A stretch of DNA of 42,424 bases, from positions 1-42,424 of the IMG/VR virus record IMGVR_UViG_3300010296_000017; one strand, 5' to 3'. Shown piece by piece: positions 16,356 through 22,504 of the stretch; position 1 is the stretch's first letter, and every line of letters begins with the position of its first letter. This DNA comes from a virus. Both the position numbers and the translations under genes were made by a program. Below the pieces are notes generated by a model that saw only the letters and a program-made list of their open reading frames with translations, searched no databases and had not been told where the DNA came from.

Positions 16356-17206
16356 CGGGCAGCCTCCTGGTGCTTCAGCCAGCCCGGCATGGGCAGGACT
16401 TCGATTTCGGGTTTGGCTTCCGGTGCGTCAATGTTGGCCAGCGCTTGATCAACCAGGCCGTCTGCTCGCGCCATCCACGTTCGCATGTCCCACAGCCTCA
16501 CCTGGTACGGCGGGTTCTTTTCCACGGCCAGAATCAGTTGGCCGGCCACGTCGCCCACCGCCGCCTGCCATGCCCTGGTGTACCAGGCCAGCTGGAGGTC
16601 GTAGTAGTAGTCCGTGGCCACGTAGTGGAACGGCCTGGCGCCCCAGTGCGTCGTGCCGGCGTTCTGGCAAGTTTTCACATCCAGAAGCCACGCGCCGTCC
16701 GGCGAGTCGATCCACGCGTCTACACGGGCCTTGCAAGAGTGCCCGCAGTCCGTCACCCACGTGATGGTCCGTTCGGCGCCGGACAGGCTTTCAATGTAAC
16801 GGCTCCAGTGCGGGTGCTCTTTGACTGCGTTGGCAGCCGCGCGAGCCTGCTTCATTTCGTGGGCCAGCAGCAAAGCCTTGCCCGGCGCCTGGTCGGCCTT
16901 CCAGGCTTTGTAGGTCTTCGTTGTGCGCGCCCCACAGCCCGTCTCCGGCGCGACGGCCACATCCTGGTCCAGAGCCTCGGGGGTCAGCAGGAGGGCGTGT
17001 ACGGCCGTCCCAATGGCCATGTCGGGGGTGCTGGCCTTGGGCTGGGACTTGCGGGCCTGCCAGAACTCACGGCCCACCAGCAGGTCCTTCAGCTGGCCGC
17101 TACTGAGCGCATCGAGCTCCAGGTAGTTCTGCATGGGCCAGTTGTCGAGAACGCGTCCTGCGCGCTCCTGGGGCGTGCCTACATTGTCTGTGTCTGTGGT
17201 TTCCAT
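16352..17206 (-). CDS. recE: RecE-like PD-(D/E)xK exonuclease
   Basis: 284 residues. The N-terminal part has LSSGQLKDLL and, after it, MAIGTAVHALLLTPE, both characteristic of RecE C-terminal nuclease domains. Catalytic-type residues are His70, Asp163 (KARVDAW) and Asp176-Val-Lys178 (LDVKT), with the downstream Gln205...Tyr209 motif common to this nuclease group. The expected activity is 5'-3' digestion of double-stranded DNA to expose a strand for RecT. The start overlaps the preceding gene by 28 bp. The protein is far shorter than E. coli RecE and corresponds only to its nuclease portion, as in most phages. Confidence 0.88.
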   Translation of the reverse strand: METTDTDNVGTPQERAGRVLDNWPMQNYLELDALSSGQLKDLLVGREFWQARKSQPKASTPDMAIGTAVHALLLTPEALDQDVAVAPETGCGARTTKTYKAWKADQAPGKALLLAHEMKQARAAANAVKEHPHWSRYIESLSGAERTITWVTDCGHSCKARVDAWIDSPDGAWLLDVKTCQNAGTTHWGARPFHYVATDYYYDLQLAWYTRAWQAAVGDVAGQLILAVEKNPPYQVRLWDMRTWMARADGLVDQALANIDAPEAKPEIEVLPMPGWLKHQEAAR

Positions 17207-17433
17207 CTAGTCGTCCATCCAGTGCTGCCGTTGTGGAATCGGACTTCTAGGGCGACGCGCTGACCGCGCCGTATGCGGTGAGACACCGCTTGGGCCGGCA
17301 CGTCCGGCAGAGTGACGTAGCGGTTGGTTCGCCCGTCGTACATTCGCCCCTTCAGACCCTCGACCCACACCCAGCCGCGGGTTCGCACCAGCGCCCGGGC
17401 CACGTCAGCCTGGGTTTGTCGTTTGGCGCTCAT
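17179..17433 (-). CDS. Hypothetical protein, first gene of the leftward operon
   Basis: 84 residues from ATG 17433. The frame also offers an upstream TTG at 17469, but that start would place the promoter-like sequence and palindrome inside the gene. The N-terminus (RQTQADVARALVRTRGWVWV) resembles a short helix followed by strands, and the protein is basic with several Trp. It might bind nucleic acid or be a small regulator. No family recognised. Confidence 0.6.
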   Translation of the reverse strand: MSAKRQTQADVARALVRTRGWVWVEGLKGRMYDGRTNRYVTLPDVPAQAVSHRIRRGQRVALEVRFHNGSTGWTTRWKPQTQTM

Positions 17434-17440
17434 GCCAGGT

Positions 17441-17469
17441 ATGCTACGCTCGAAACGAGCGGCGGGCAA
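17441..17469 (-). promoter_or_regulatory. Candidate leftward promoter of the recombination operon
   Basis: On the minus strand TTGCCC (17469-17464) and TAGCAT (17446-17441) are separated by 17 bp. Each matches four of six bases of the bacterial sigma-70 consensus. The ATG begins only 8 bp after the last base of the -10 element, so a transcript from here would be nearly leaderless. Weak by sequence alone, but it is in the only gap from which the whole leftward operon could be started. Confidence 0.4.
17447..17461. promoter_or_regulatory. Perfect 15-bp palindrome, operator candidate
   Basis: CGCTCG-AAA-CGAGCG is a perfect inverted repeat with 6-bp arms. It lies in the short divergent gap and falls inside the 17-bp spacer of the candidate leftward promoter, where a bound repressor would block RNA polymerase. 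No second copy was noticed. Confidence 0.5.
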
Positions 17470-17509
17470 GCGCGCCCACGCATGACGTAAACCCTTTCAA
17501 TTCAAGAAG

Positions 17510-17758
17510 ATGACGACTATCAAGCAACGGCACGACAAGCTGGCCGACACACTTTCGCGTGTGCGGGCCGCTACAAACGTGGACGTGCAGATGATTCACG
17601 TGGTTGGCAGCGGCTATAACGGCTACCGTCTGGTGGTGCATGGGGCTGATGGTCAGCCGCTGCAAACTTTGCTGGGTCCCGTTACCATGGCAAGCCTAGA
17701 GAAGCACGTTGCGGGCATGGAACTGGCTGTCGAGCACCTGATCCCCCGCCGCCAATAA
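17510..17758 (+). CDS. Hypothetical protein, 82 aa, first gene of the rightward accessory operon
   Basis: The ATG at 17510 follows an AAGAAG that is only a weak ribosome binding site. The N-terminal helix KQRHDKLADTLSRVR is basic, followed by strands (VDVQMIHVVGSGYNGYRLVV) and a C-terminal helix. It stands just before the RusA gene, with 2 bp between. Small alpha-beta protein with no recognised family. Confidence 0.65.
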   Translation: MTTIKQRHDKLADTLSRVRAATNVDVQMIHVVGSGYNGYRLVVHGADGQPLQTLLGPVTMASLEKHVAGMELAVEHLIPRRQ

Positions 17759-17760
17759 TC

Positions 17761-18324
17761 TTGGCTGATATCAGTCGCTTTTCTGTCTGGGTGCCCGGCC
17801 GGCCAGTGCCGCAGCCTCGGCCGCGATTTGCCGGGCGCCCAATCTATACTGGTCCGGCCTGTCCTGCGTGCAAGCAGCGCCCGCAGCGCCTCAATGTTAT
17901 GGCCGTGTCGGTGCCCCGTAAGTCCCCAATTGCCGAGTGGCGCAGTCACATGCGCGACCTGTTCATGCTTGAGGCTCGCGATGTCTGGGCACCGGGCACT
18001 ACGTGGATCTGGGGCAGGGACGAGCCGGTGCAGATGCACCTGACGTTCTACCTGCCTCGGCCATCTGACCACTGGGGCCGCAACGAAGCGGGCATCGTGC
18101 CCAGGTATCAGGGCGTGCAGCACACGCGCAAGCCCGACATCGAGAACCTAGCCAAGGCCGTCATGGACGAGGCCGAAGGCACGCTGGTTGAGCGAGACCA
18201 GCAAGTCGCCCGCCTTCTGAGTGAAAAGCTCTATGTCCCCGAAACCAATGACCGCTGCGGGTGCTGGGTCGTGGTTGAACCCTTTGCCGAACGAACAGAC
18301 ACATGGAAACCGCCAAGCTTATGA
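17761..18324 (+). CDS. rusA: RusA-family Holliday junction resolvase
   Basis: 187 residues from a TTG start 2 bp after the previous stop. It begins with the family's PVPQPRPRF segment. The catalytic region is HTRKPDIENLAKAVMDEA (about 121-138) with RDQQV at 145-149, giving acidic residues Asp126, Glu128, Asp136 and Asp146. In E. coli RusA the second position of the central pair is Asp, here Glu. The enzyme would cut four-way junctions left by replication or RecET recombination before packaging. A Cys34-Pro-Ala-Cys37 motif in an N-terminal insert could bind metal. It overlaps the next gene by 22 bp. Confidence 0.88.
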   Translation: MADISRFSVWVPGRPVPQPRPRFAGRPIYTGPACPACKQRPQRLNVMAVSVPRKSPIAEWRSHMRDLFMLEARDVWAPGTTWIWGRDEPVQMHLTFYLPRPSDHWGRNEAGIVPRYQGVQHTRKPDIENLAKAVMDEAEGTLVERDQQVARLLSEKLYVPETNDRCGCWVVVEPFAERTDTWKPPSL

Positions 18325-18650
18325 ACACGCCGACCCCGAAGGGGGTTCACCTGCTGGACTTTGCCCCTTGGGGACAGAACTGCCTGGTCGAGGTGATGGA
18401 GCTCAACCTGCAAACCGACGGAGGCATCTTCCTGGCTCCGCGCAAGGTCGATGAAGACGACCCTCTTGGCCTGTATCGAGCCGGGGATCCGCCGATGATC
18501 GGCCAGGTGGTAGGCGTTGGCCCTGACGTGAAAGATGCAAAGGTTGGCTGGATGGTGCTGTACGTCAGCAACTCCGGTGTCCCGTTTACCGCGGATAACC
18601 GCGAATTCGTGCTGCTCGAGGAGCCCTGCTTCCTGGCCGTTCAGCAATGA
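18303..18650 (+). CDS. GroES-like phage co-chaperonin
   Basis: 115 residues, slightly longer than bacterial GroES (about 97). CLVEVMELNLQTDGGIFLAP (27-46) matches the GroES strand and mobile loop, with Ile42-Phe43-Leu44 at the place of the Ile-Val-Leu tripeptide that contacts GroEL. GQVVGVGP (67-74), KVGWMVLY (80-87) and EFVLLEEPCFLAV (101-113) follow the remaining beta strands in order. As with T4 gp31, it probably caps the host GroEL to fold phage proteins such as the capsid, which is inference. A 12-residue insert (about 49-62) follows the mobile loop. Its stop overlaps the sulfatase start as ATGA. Confidence 0.85.
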   Translation: METAKLMNTPTPKGVHLLDFAPWGQNCLVEVMELNLQTDGGIFLAPRKVDEDDPLGLYRAGDPPMIGQVVGVGPDVKDAKVGWMVLYVSNSGVPFTADNREFVLLEEPCFLAVQQ

Positions 18651-19771
18651 AGCCTACGCTGGTCATAGTTCTGGATGACGTTGGGCCGGCCAACCTGGCC
18701 CAAGACTTCTGTGTGCCTAGCCGCCTGACGCCCGAGCTGGCCGACGGCGTGCTGAAGCAGGCCGTGCGTCACCAGCTATGGACGATGCCGTCGTGCAGCG
18801 CAACGCGCGCGGCTTTGTGGACTCGCCGTTACCCCAGCTCTAATGGCATCGGAACGATCGTGCGCCACAACGACGACCTGGGACTGGACCCTAACCTGGC
18901 GGCTTTGCCCGACGTTGGGCCGGGCCGCCGCGTTTACTACGGAAAGCACCATCTGTGCCCGCAGCAGATGATCAACCTGCATCCAGATGAGATGGGCTGG
19001 TCACTATTCCACGGGCACGCGTCTAACCTGGCGGCCGGCGACCAGGGCGGCTACTACGACTGGCTCGAGACGCGGGAGGGCGAGACTCACATGCAGACGC
19101 AGTACGCTCCGACCGTGATGACGGCCGCAGCGCTCGAGACCATCGCCACCAGCCGCGCGACTCTGGTTGTGGTAGGCATGGCCCTGATCCACAAGCCGTA
19201 TCACTATCCGCCCTCCTCCAGCTTCAATGTCGATCAGCCGGAGGCAATGATGCGGCGCCTAGACCAAGATGCGGCGCAGCTTGTCGAAATGGCGCTGTCG
19301 TTTGATTGGCGGGTTGTGATGTTCAGCGACAACGGCGCCACGTCCGACCTCGGCGGCGGCAAGGGGTCGCTGTACCAAGAGGGCATCTGCACAGACCTCT
19401 ACGTTTGGAACCACGACGCCGAGAGCTCAGCGCTCGACGTTGTAGACGTAGGCACGCTGCTAGACGGGCAGCTGTCTGACGACTGGGATGCGCAGCCCAT
19501 TGGCCGGCGACGGTTCCACTTCGCTGAGAAGTTTAGCCCGAACCACAGGGGCCGGCCCGATGAGCCGCCGCCGGGCGCGCACTCCTACGCCATTGCCCGA
19601 GATGAGTGGAAGCTGATCTCCTGGGGCGAAAACCACAAGCCAATAGGCGCGCAGGCCGTGGAGCTCTTCAACCTGGAGGAGGACCCGCGCGAGCAGGTGA
19701 ACCAGGCCGTGCACAACAAGCAGGTGGCGCGCGATCTGATCGAGCTGGCGCACGACGAGGTCCTGCTATAA
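18647..19771 (+). CDS. Sulfatase-family hydrolase (arylsulfatase-like)
   Basis: 374 residues, short for the family (about 450-550). All sulfatase landmarks are in order: Asp10-Asp11 in VLDDVG, the formylglycine motif Cys50-Ser-Ala-Thr-Arg54 followed by AALWTRRYPSSNGIG, the second signature YYGKHHL (Lys100, His102), IHKPYHYP (His182, Lys183, His186), Asp228-Asn-Gly in MFSDNGA, and Lys239. The active site therefore appears intact. The motif is C-x-A-x-R and not the commoner C-x-P-x-R. Activity would need host maturation of Cys50 to formylglycine, because no maturase gene is seen. No signal peptide is visible, so the enzyme is cytoplasmic or virion-bound. The substrate is unknown; a phosphodiesterase-like activity of the same fold is the alternative. 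Confidence 0.88.
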   Translation: MKPTLVIVLDDVGPANLAQDFCVPSRLTPELADGVLKQAVRHQLWTMPSCSATRAALWTRRYPSSNGIGTIVRHNDDLGLDPNLAALPDVGPGRRVYYGKHHLCPQQMINLHPDEMGWSLFHGHASNLAAGDQGGYYDWLETREGETHMQTQYAPTVMTAAALETIATSRATLVVVGMALIHKPYHYPPSSSFNVDQPEAMMRRLDQDAAQLVEMALSFDWRVVMFSDNGATSDLGGGKGSLYQEGICTDLYVWNHDAESSALDVVDVGTLLDGQLSDDWDAQPIGRRRFHFAEKFSPNHRGRPDEPPPGAHSYAIARDEWKLISWGENHKPIGAQAVELFNLEEDPREQVNQAVHNKQVARDLIELAHDEVLL

Positions 19772-19774
19772 GGA

Positions 19775-19808
19775 GGGCCGGAAGCGGAGGGGCATCTGCT
19801 TCCGGCCC
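19775..19808 (+). terminator. Stem-loop after the sulfatase gene
   Basis: GGGCCGGAAGC (19775-19785) pairs perfectly with GCTTCCGGCCC (19798-19808) around a 12-nt loop, beginning 4 bp after the sulfatase stop. No T run follows, so it is a weak intrinsic terminator or an mRNA-stabilising hairpin. Confidence 0.55.
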
Positions 19809-19831
19809 AGTCTGGCCCCTCGCAGAGCCAG

Positions 19832-19874
19832 TGGCGCAGTAGCGGAGGAAGGTGCGGTGCCCGCTAAAGCGCCA
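19832..19874. other. Composite stem-loop, possible structured RNA
   Basis: TGGCGC (19832-19837) pairs with GCGCCA (19869-19874) and AGCGG (19841-19845) pairs with CCGCT (19861-19865). The two stems are separated by a symmetrical 3x3 internal loop (AGT opposite AAA), with a 15-nt purine-rich terminal loop. All 11 pairs are perfect. Function unknown. Confidence 0.4.
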
Positions 19875-20067
19875 AAGGGATGACTGCCGAACTATAGGGG
19901 CCTGCGCGCCAGTCCACAAGCACTAGTGCGAGTCCGAAAACCGCATTGGCGGCCTGCCGAACCGCATGGCTGATCAGGGGAGGTAGGGCAAGGCCGCTTG
20001 GGTTTCCGGGACCTGGAAGAAAAAGGAAGCCTTGTGCGGCCTCGCCCTTGAAGGTGCGGCCCGGCAT
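19864..20067 (-). CDS. Possible small membrane protein (uncertain)
   Basis: A leftward 67-codon frame with ATG at 20067 and a run of Gs just upstream. The product has a possible membrane segment near residues 38-52 (AANAVFGLALVLV). Against it, its start lies within the strong hairpin at 20056-20089, and its composition is not distinct from noncoding GC-rich DNA. I list it only as a possibility. Confidence 0.2.
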   Translation of the reverse strand: MPGRTFKGEAAQGFLFLPGPGNPSGLALPPLISHAVRQAANAVFGLALVLVDWRAGPYSSAVIPLAL

Positions 20068-20089
20068 TGCCCCCCGGCAGCCGGGCCGC
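20056..20089. terminator. Strong bidirectional hairpin between convergent operons
   Basis: GCGGCCCGGC (20056-20065) pairs with GCCGGGCCGC (20080-20089), ten perfect GC-only pairs. The intervening sequence can extend the stem through TGCC/GGCA with a CCCC loop. It lies just past the leftward gene ending at 20130 and could stop transcription from either side. There is no T tract. Confidence 0.5.
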
Positions 20090-20129
20090 TTGCGCAACCG
20101 CTATCCCCGTTGAAGCGGCTTGCTCTAGG

Positions 20130-20498
20130 CTACTCCACCAGGCCGGCCACTTCCAAGACGCGCTTTTCTACGTCGTACAGCACGGCCTTCACGTCGGGAC
20201 GGTCGCCTACCTGCTTTTCCATGGCGGCAACGCCGGCTTTGATAGCTGCGCGGGCAAGTCGCATTTCCTGATCGGTCCAGACGGGCGCGGCCTCTGGTGC
20301 CGTTTGCGCCGGGCTGGGCGCGGCCTCTAGATGCCCCGGCGCCGCGGCCCCTCGCCGCTGGGCCTCTGCCGCAACCGCGGCCTTTGTGTCGGGATACAGG
20401 TCCCGCTCGGGCTGCATCAGCCAGGACAGATAGCTGTCCTCGAGCTCTGTAATCGGGCGCCCCTTGTACTTGCCAAAGGGCATAACGAACGCGTCCAT
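20130..20498 (-). CDS. DUF3820 / QSregVF-like protein
   Basis: 122 residues from ATG 20498, with AAGGTG upstream as a ribosome binding site; a GTG at 20525 is an alternative start. The N-terminus VMPFGKYKGRPITELEDSYLSWLM is the signature of the DUF3820 family (putative quorum-sensing-regulated virulence factor, a name that says little about function). The same motif occurs in phage proteins and in some exonuclease tails. Next is an Ala/Pro-rich linker and a C-terminal helical region of about 50 residues, which may be a coiled coil. It is the last clear gene of the leftward early operon. Confidence 0.75.
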   Translation of the reverse strand: MDAFVMPFGKYKGRPITELEDSYLSWLMQPERDLYPDTKAAVAAEAQRRGAAAPGHLEAAPSPAQTAPEAAPVWTDQEMRLARAAIKAGVAAMEKQVGDRPDVKAVLYDVEKRVLEVAGLVE

Positions 20499-20575
20499 GC
20501 GTTGCACCTTGCTCCGCGCTGGCACGGGCGCGGCCTCTAGTCATCGTGCGGCCTGTGCCGAAACCGCAAACGGCA

Positions 20576-20602
20576 GGGGAGGCGCCCCAGTGGCGCCCCC
20601 CC
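20576..20602 (-). terminator. Hairpin after the 222-aa leftward gene
   Basis: GGCGCC (20581-20586) pairs with GGCGCC (20592-20597) around CCAGT, and the stem extends by GGGG/CCCC beyond one mismatch. It lies about 40 bp past the stop of the leftward 222-aa gene. No T tract; it may be a weak terminator or processing site. Confidence 0.4.
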
Positions 20603-20640
20603 CTAGACCGTTGCAGTTTACCTACGCGGCCTGGCTACCG

Positions 20641-21309
20641 CTACCGCTCGACCTCGAAGCGGCTGCACTGCCACCACCTGTGGTTTGTAAGCAGGTCTTG
20701 CGCCGTCTCTAGCGCAATCTGGCAGGCCCCAAACGTCGCCAAGTCCACTCCCTCGAGCGGCGTACGGACAATGGCCGGCAGATCCCTGGCGACCCACAAG
20801 GGCGGCAACTGGCCGAGCTTGGCGTACGCGTGGGCAATATCCCAGCTCAAGTCCATCCCGCCGCCGGTGAGCGCTAGATAGTGCGCGTCCCCGACCGGAT
20901 CATCGGGCGCCGTCACCAGGCACACCGAAGTATCAATTAGAGCGCACTGGGCCTTACGCTCATCCATATCGAAGAGCTCGATCGGGTAGCGGTAGTTCAT
21001 GGCCGGGCGCCAGCTATCGTCTTTCAGGGCCAGCTCATCGGCCAATGCTTCTAGGTCGTGCTTGTGCATGTCGCGCAGCTCCTCGAGCGGCGCATCGTTA
21101 GACCGTTCGTAGATCCAATCTGCCAGGCGGCCCGGCCACATGCTTTCAAAGTCCGGCAAGATCTGCGCGTACTCGCCCTGCCGCTCGAGCGCGTGCCAGT
21201 CAGTCCAGATTGAGTGCGACCAGAGGTTTGTAGCGTGCAGGCGTCCGAACAGCTCGTGGCACTTGTTGCGCGCGTCTTGCAGCTTGACCGCGTCGGTTTG
21301 GGTTTCCAT
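20641..21309 (-). CDS. Hypothetical protein, 222 aa
   Basis: Starts at ATG 21309, just downstream of hammerhead copy A, so after cleavage this gene would lie on an mRNA with a short structured leader. The protein is acidic, Trp- and His-rich, with helical segments (LEELRDMHKHDLEALADELAL) and a GGGMDLSWDIAHAYAKLG stretch. Its centre (YLALTGGGMDLSWDIAHAY) and end (NHRWWQCSRFEVER) look like a compact alpha-beta domain. No family recognised. The gene is the longest in this early block. Confidence 0.75.
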   Translation of the reverse strand: METQTDAVKLQDARNKCHELFGRLHATNLWSHSIWTDWHALERQGEYAQILPDFESMWPGRLADWIYERSNDAPLEELRDMHKHDLEALADELALKDDSWRPAMNYRYPIELFDMDERKAQCALIDTSVCLVTAPDDPVGDAHYLALTGGGMDLSWDIAHAYAKLGQLPPLWVARDLPAIVRTPLEGVDLATFGACQIALETAQDLLTNHRWWQCSRFEVER

Positions 21310-21324
21310 GTTTCGTCATCCGTT

Positions 21325-21379
21325 GGGGTTTCGGCCTTGCCTGGGCCTCGTCAGGGGAGCGCAGCACGCTCTCGACCCC
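21325..21379 (-). ncRNA. Hammerhead ribozyme, type III, copy A
   Basis: On the minus strand the order is: stem III GGGG, then U and cleavage base C (21374), stem I (21373-21355, 6 pairs with one A-C mismatch and a 5-nt loop), core CUGACGA (21354-21348), stem II GGCC/GGCC with a 7-nt loop, core GAAA (21332-21329), and stem III CCCC (21328-21325). Every invariant core base is present and the cleavage triplet is GUC. Stems I and II are closed and stem III is open, which defines type III. It would cut the transcript between the 83-aa gene and the 222-aa gene. Confidence 0.9.
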
Positions 21380-21389
21380 TTGCGGGGTC
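21374..21389 (-). promoter_or_regulatory. GCAA-tetraloop hairpin competing with hammerhead A stem III
   Basis: On the minus strand GACCCC-GCAA-GGGGUC is a perfect 6-bp hairpin with a GNRA tetraloop. Its 3' arm is the 5' strand of ribozyme stem III plus the cleavage site. Its first bases are the last two bases of the UGA stop codon of the 83-aa gene. Confidence 0.65.
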
Positions 21390-21639
21390 AGGTGTCCGGG
21401 TACTTGTTCAGGCGGACGGCCTCCGCCGGCCTCGTTACCGTTTTGGCCAGGCGCGGCGCGTCCACGCTGGCGAGCTCACTATCCACGAACGGCACCAAGT
21501 GTATATCCGCCGCCGCGGCCTGTAGCGCCTCTGCCAGCGCGCCCGCTCCGGCCACGTTCAGGTAGAACGTGGGCAGGTTTGGCACGCTCACAGCTACCGC
21601 ATCCCGGAACCGGTGCACGCGCCAGGCCCTAAAACCCAT
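21388..21639 (-). CDS. Hypothetical protein, 83 aa
   Basis: ATG at 21639 with an upstream G-rich ribosome binding site, overlapping the preceding gene by 11 bp. The protein starts MGFRAWRVHRF and continues with strands (AVAVSVPNLPTFYLNV) and an Ala-rich helix. Small soluble alpha-beta protein, no family recognised. Its stop codon runs into the hammerhead element. Confidence 0.65.
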   Translation of the reverse strand: MGFRAWRVHRFRDAVAVSVPNLPTFYLNVAGAGALAEALQAAAADIHLVPFVDSELASVDAPRLAKTVTRPAEAVRLNKYPDT

Positions 21640-22006
21640 GGCTGATAAACCCCCGCCAGCCGTTGGGCGCGTTCTCCAGCCAATCCGCGAGGGCATCATA
21701 CCCAGCGAGCCAAGCTTCAATCCGGCCGTGGATGGTGTAATCGGCCACGGCCTCCCATGCGTCCACACCTGGCGGCAGAATGATCCGGCACCATTCATGT
21801 TGGGCGCCGGCTTTCGTTCGGTAGAACCAGCCGAGCTCCGCGCAGCCGACAAACGATATCCGGTCGAGGGCCTTTGCGGCGCTCTGCATCTTTTCGGGCG
21901 CGTCCCCGCCGTCGTCTACCTCGATAAACCCATCGGGGCCGCTGCTCTTGAACATATACTCAACTAGCGCCTGAACGTGCCAGGGAATGTCCTTGTGGCT
22001 ACGCAT
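21629..22006 (-). CDS. Hypothetical protein, 125 aa
   Basis: I chose ATG 22006 (MRSHKDIPWHVQ), which overlaps the previous stop by 8 bp. The frame is open another 28 codons but that part is Arg/Pro-rich, as expected of out-of-frame sequence. The protein begins with a helical, Trp-containing segment and contains an acidic strand-turn (DGFIEVDDGGD), two CysTrp-type aromatic patches (ELGWFYRT, HEWCRIILP), and a C-terminal helix rich in Ala and Trp. No family recognised. Confidence 0.65.
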   Translation of the reverse strand: MRSHKDIPWHVQALVEYMFKSSGPDGFIEVDDGGDAPEKMQSAAKALDRISFVGCAELGWFYRTKAGAQHEWCRIILPPGVDAWEAVADYTIHGRIEAWLAGYDALADWLENAPNGWRGFISHGF

Positions 22007-22415
22007 TGGACGCGGCCTCCGGCTGCTCGGCGTCTGCCAGGGCCTCGGCCTCGGCAAACTTGGCCGCGGCCACCTCCTGCAATCGTTCAAAATATGCGAC
22101 CTGAAGGCCGGCCAGCTCGTATGCGGCGAGCTCGAGCGCCTGCCCTAGCTCCCCGGCCAGGTCGGCAATCATGTCGTGAAACAGGGCCTGGCGCTCGTAG
22201 TGGCTGCTGTTGAGCTCTTCGCAGTCGGCGTCCGGCTCGACGTTGTGCACGGTGCCCAGCTCGTCCACGTATCCGCCCTCGCCGATGCGGTGCACCTGCC
22301 AGCTATCGATAGACGTGAAGGCGCGGCCCCCAACGGTCCACGCGTTGCGGAGCGCTCCCGATATGGTTCTGGCGCGTCCCCAGGTGTGGGGCGCGATAAC
22401 GATGTAATGGTGCAT
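21999..22415 (-). CDS. Hypothetical protein, 138 aa, downstream of hammerhead B
   Basis: ATG 22415 with GAGG about 9 bp upstream. The N-terminal half is a beta-rich domain (HYIVIAPHTWG, then FTSIDSWQVHRIGEGGYVDELG). The C-terminal half is a long Ala/Glu/Leu-rich helix with heptad-like spacing, probably a coiled coil. After ribozyme cleavage this gene would be first on the new transcript. No family recognised. Confidence 0.7.
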   Translation of the reverse strand: MHHYIVIAPHTWGRARTISGALRNAWTVGGRAFTSIDSWQVHRIGEGGYVDELGTVHNVEPDADCEELNSSHYERQALFHDMIADLAGELGQALELAAYELAGLQVAYFERLQEVAAAKFAEAEALADAEQPEAASNA

Positions 22416-22452
22416 CAAGGGTCATCCTCTCGGCCTGGTAGTGTTCTGACGT

Positions 22453-22504
22453 GGCGTTTCGGCCGTCTCGGCCTCGTCAGCGGGGCAGACCAGCCCCGGA
22501 CGCC
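22453..22504 (-). ncRNA. Hammerhead ribozyme, type III, copy B
   Basis: On the minus strand: stem III GGCG (22504-22501), U, cleavage base C (22499), stem I CGGGGC/GCCCCG with loop UGGUCU (22498-22481), core CUGACGA (22480-22474), stem II GGCCG/CGGCC with loop AGA (22473-22461), core GAAA (22460-22457) and stem III CGCC (22456-22453). All stems are perfect and all invariant core residues are present, with a GUC cleavage triplet. It lies between the 86-aa zinc-ribbon gene and the 138-aa gene. Confidence 0.94.

Larger units (their letters stand above)
19772..20129. other. Convergent intergenic region with several strong stem-loops
   Basis: 358 bp between the rightward sulfatase gene and the leftward 122-aa gene. 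It holds the 19775-19808 hairpin, a composite stem-loop at 19832-19874, the sequence ACTATAGGGG near 19891, and a very strong hairpin at 20056-20089. There is one possible leftward short gene (19864-20067). I found no tRNA or known RNA family in it. Confidence 0.6.

Noticed and set aside
20282-20540. Three copies of GGGCGCGGCCTCT in and before the DUF3820 gene
   Set aside because: Two copies are the in-frame Ala/Pro linker of the protein; the third may be chance in GC-rich DNA.
20125-20544. 139-codon Arg/Gly-rich minus-strand frame overlapping the DUF3820 gene
   Set aside because: It is a shifted reading of the same DNA, and the other frame carries the recognisable family motif.
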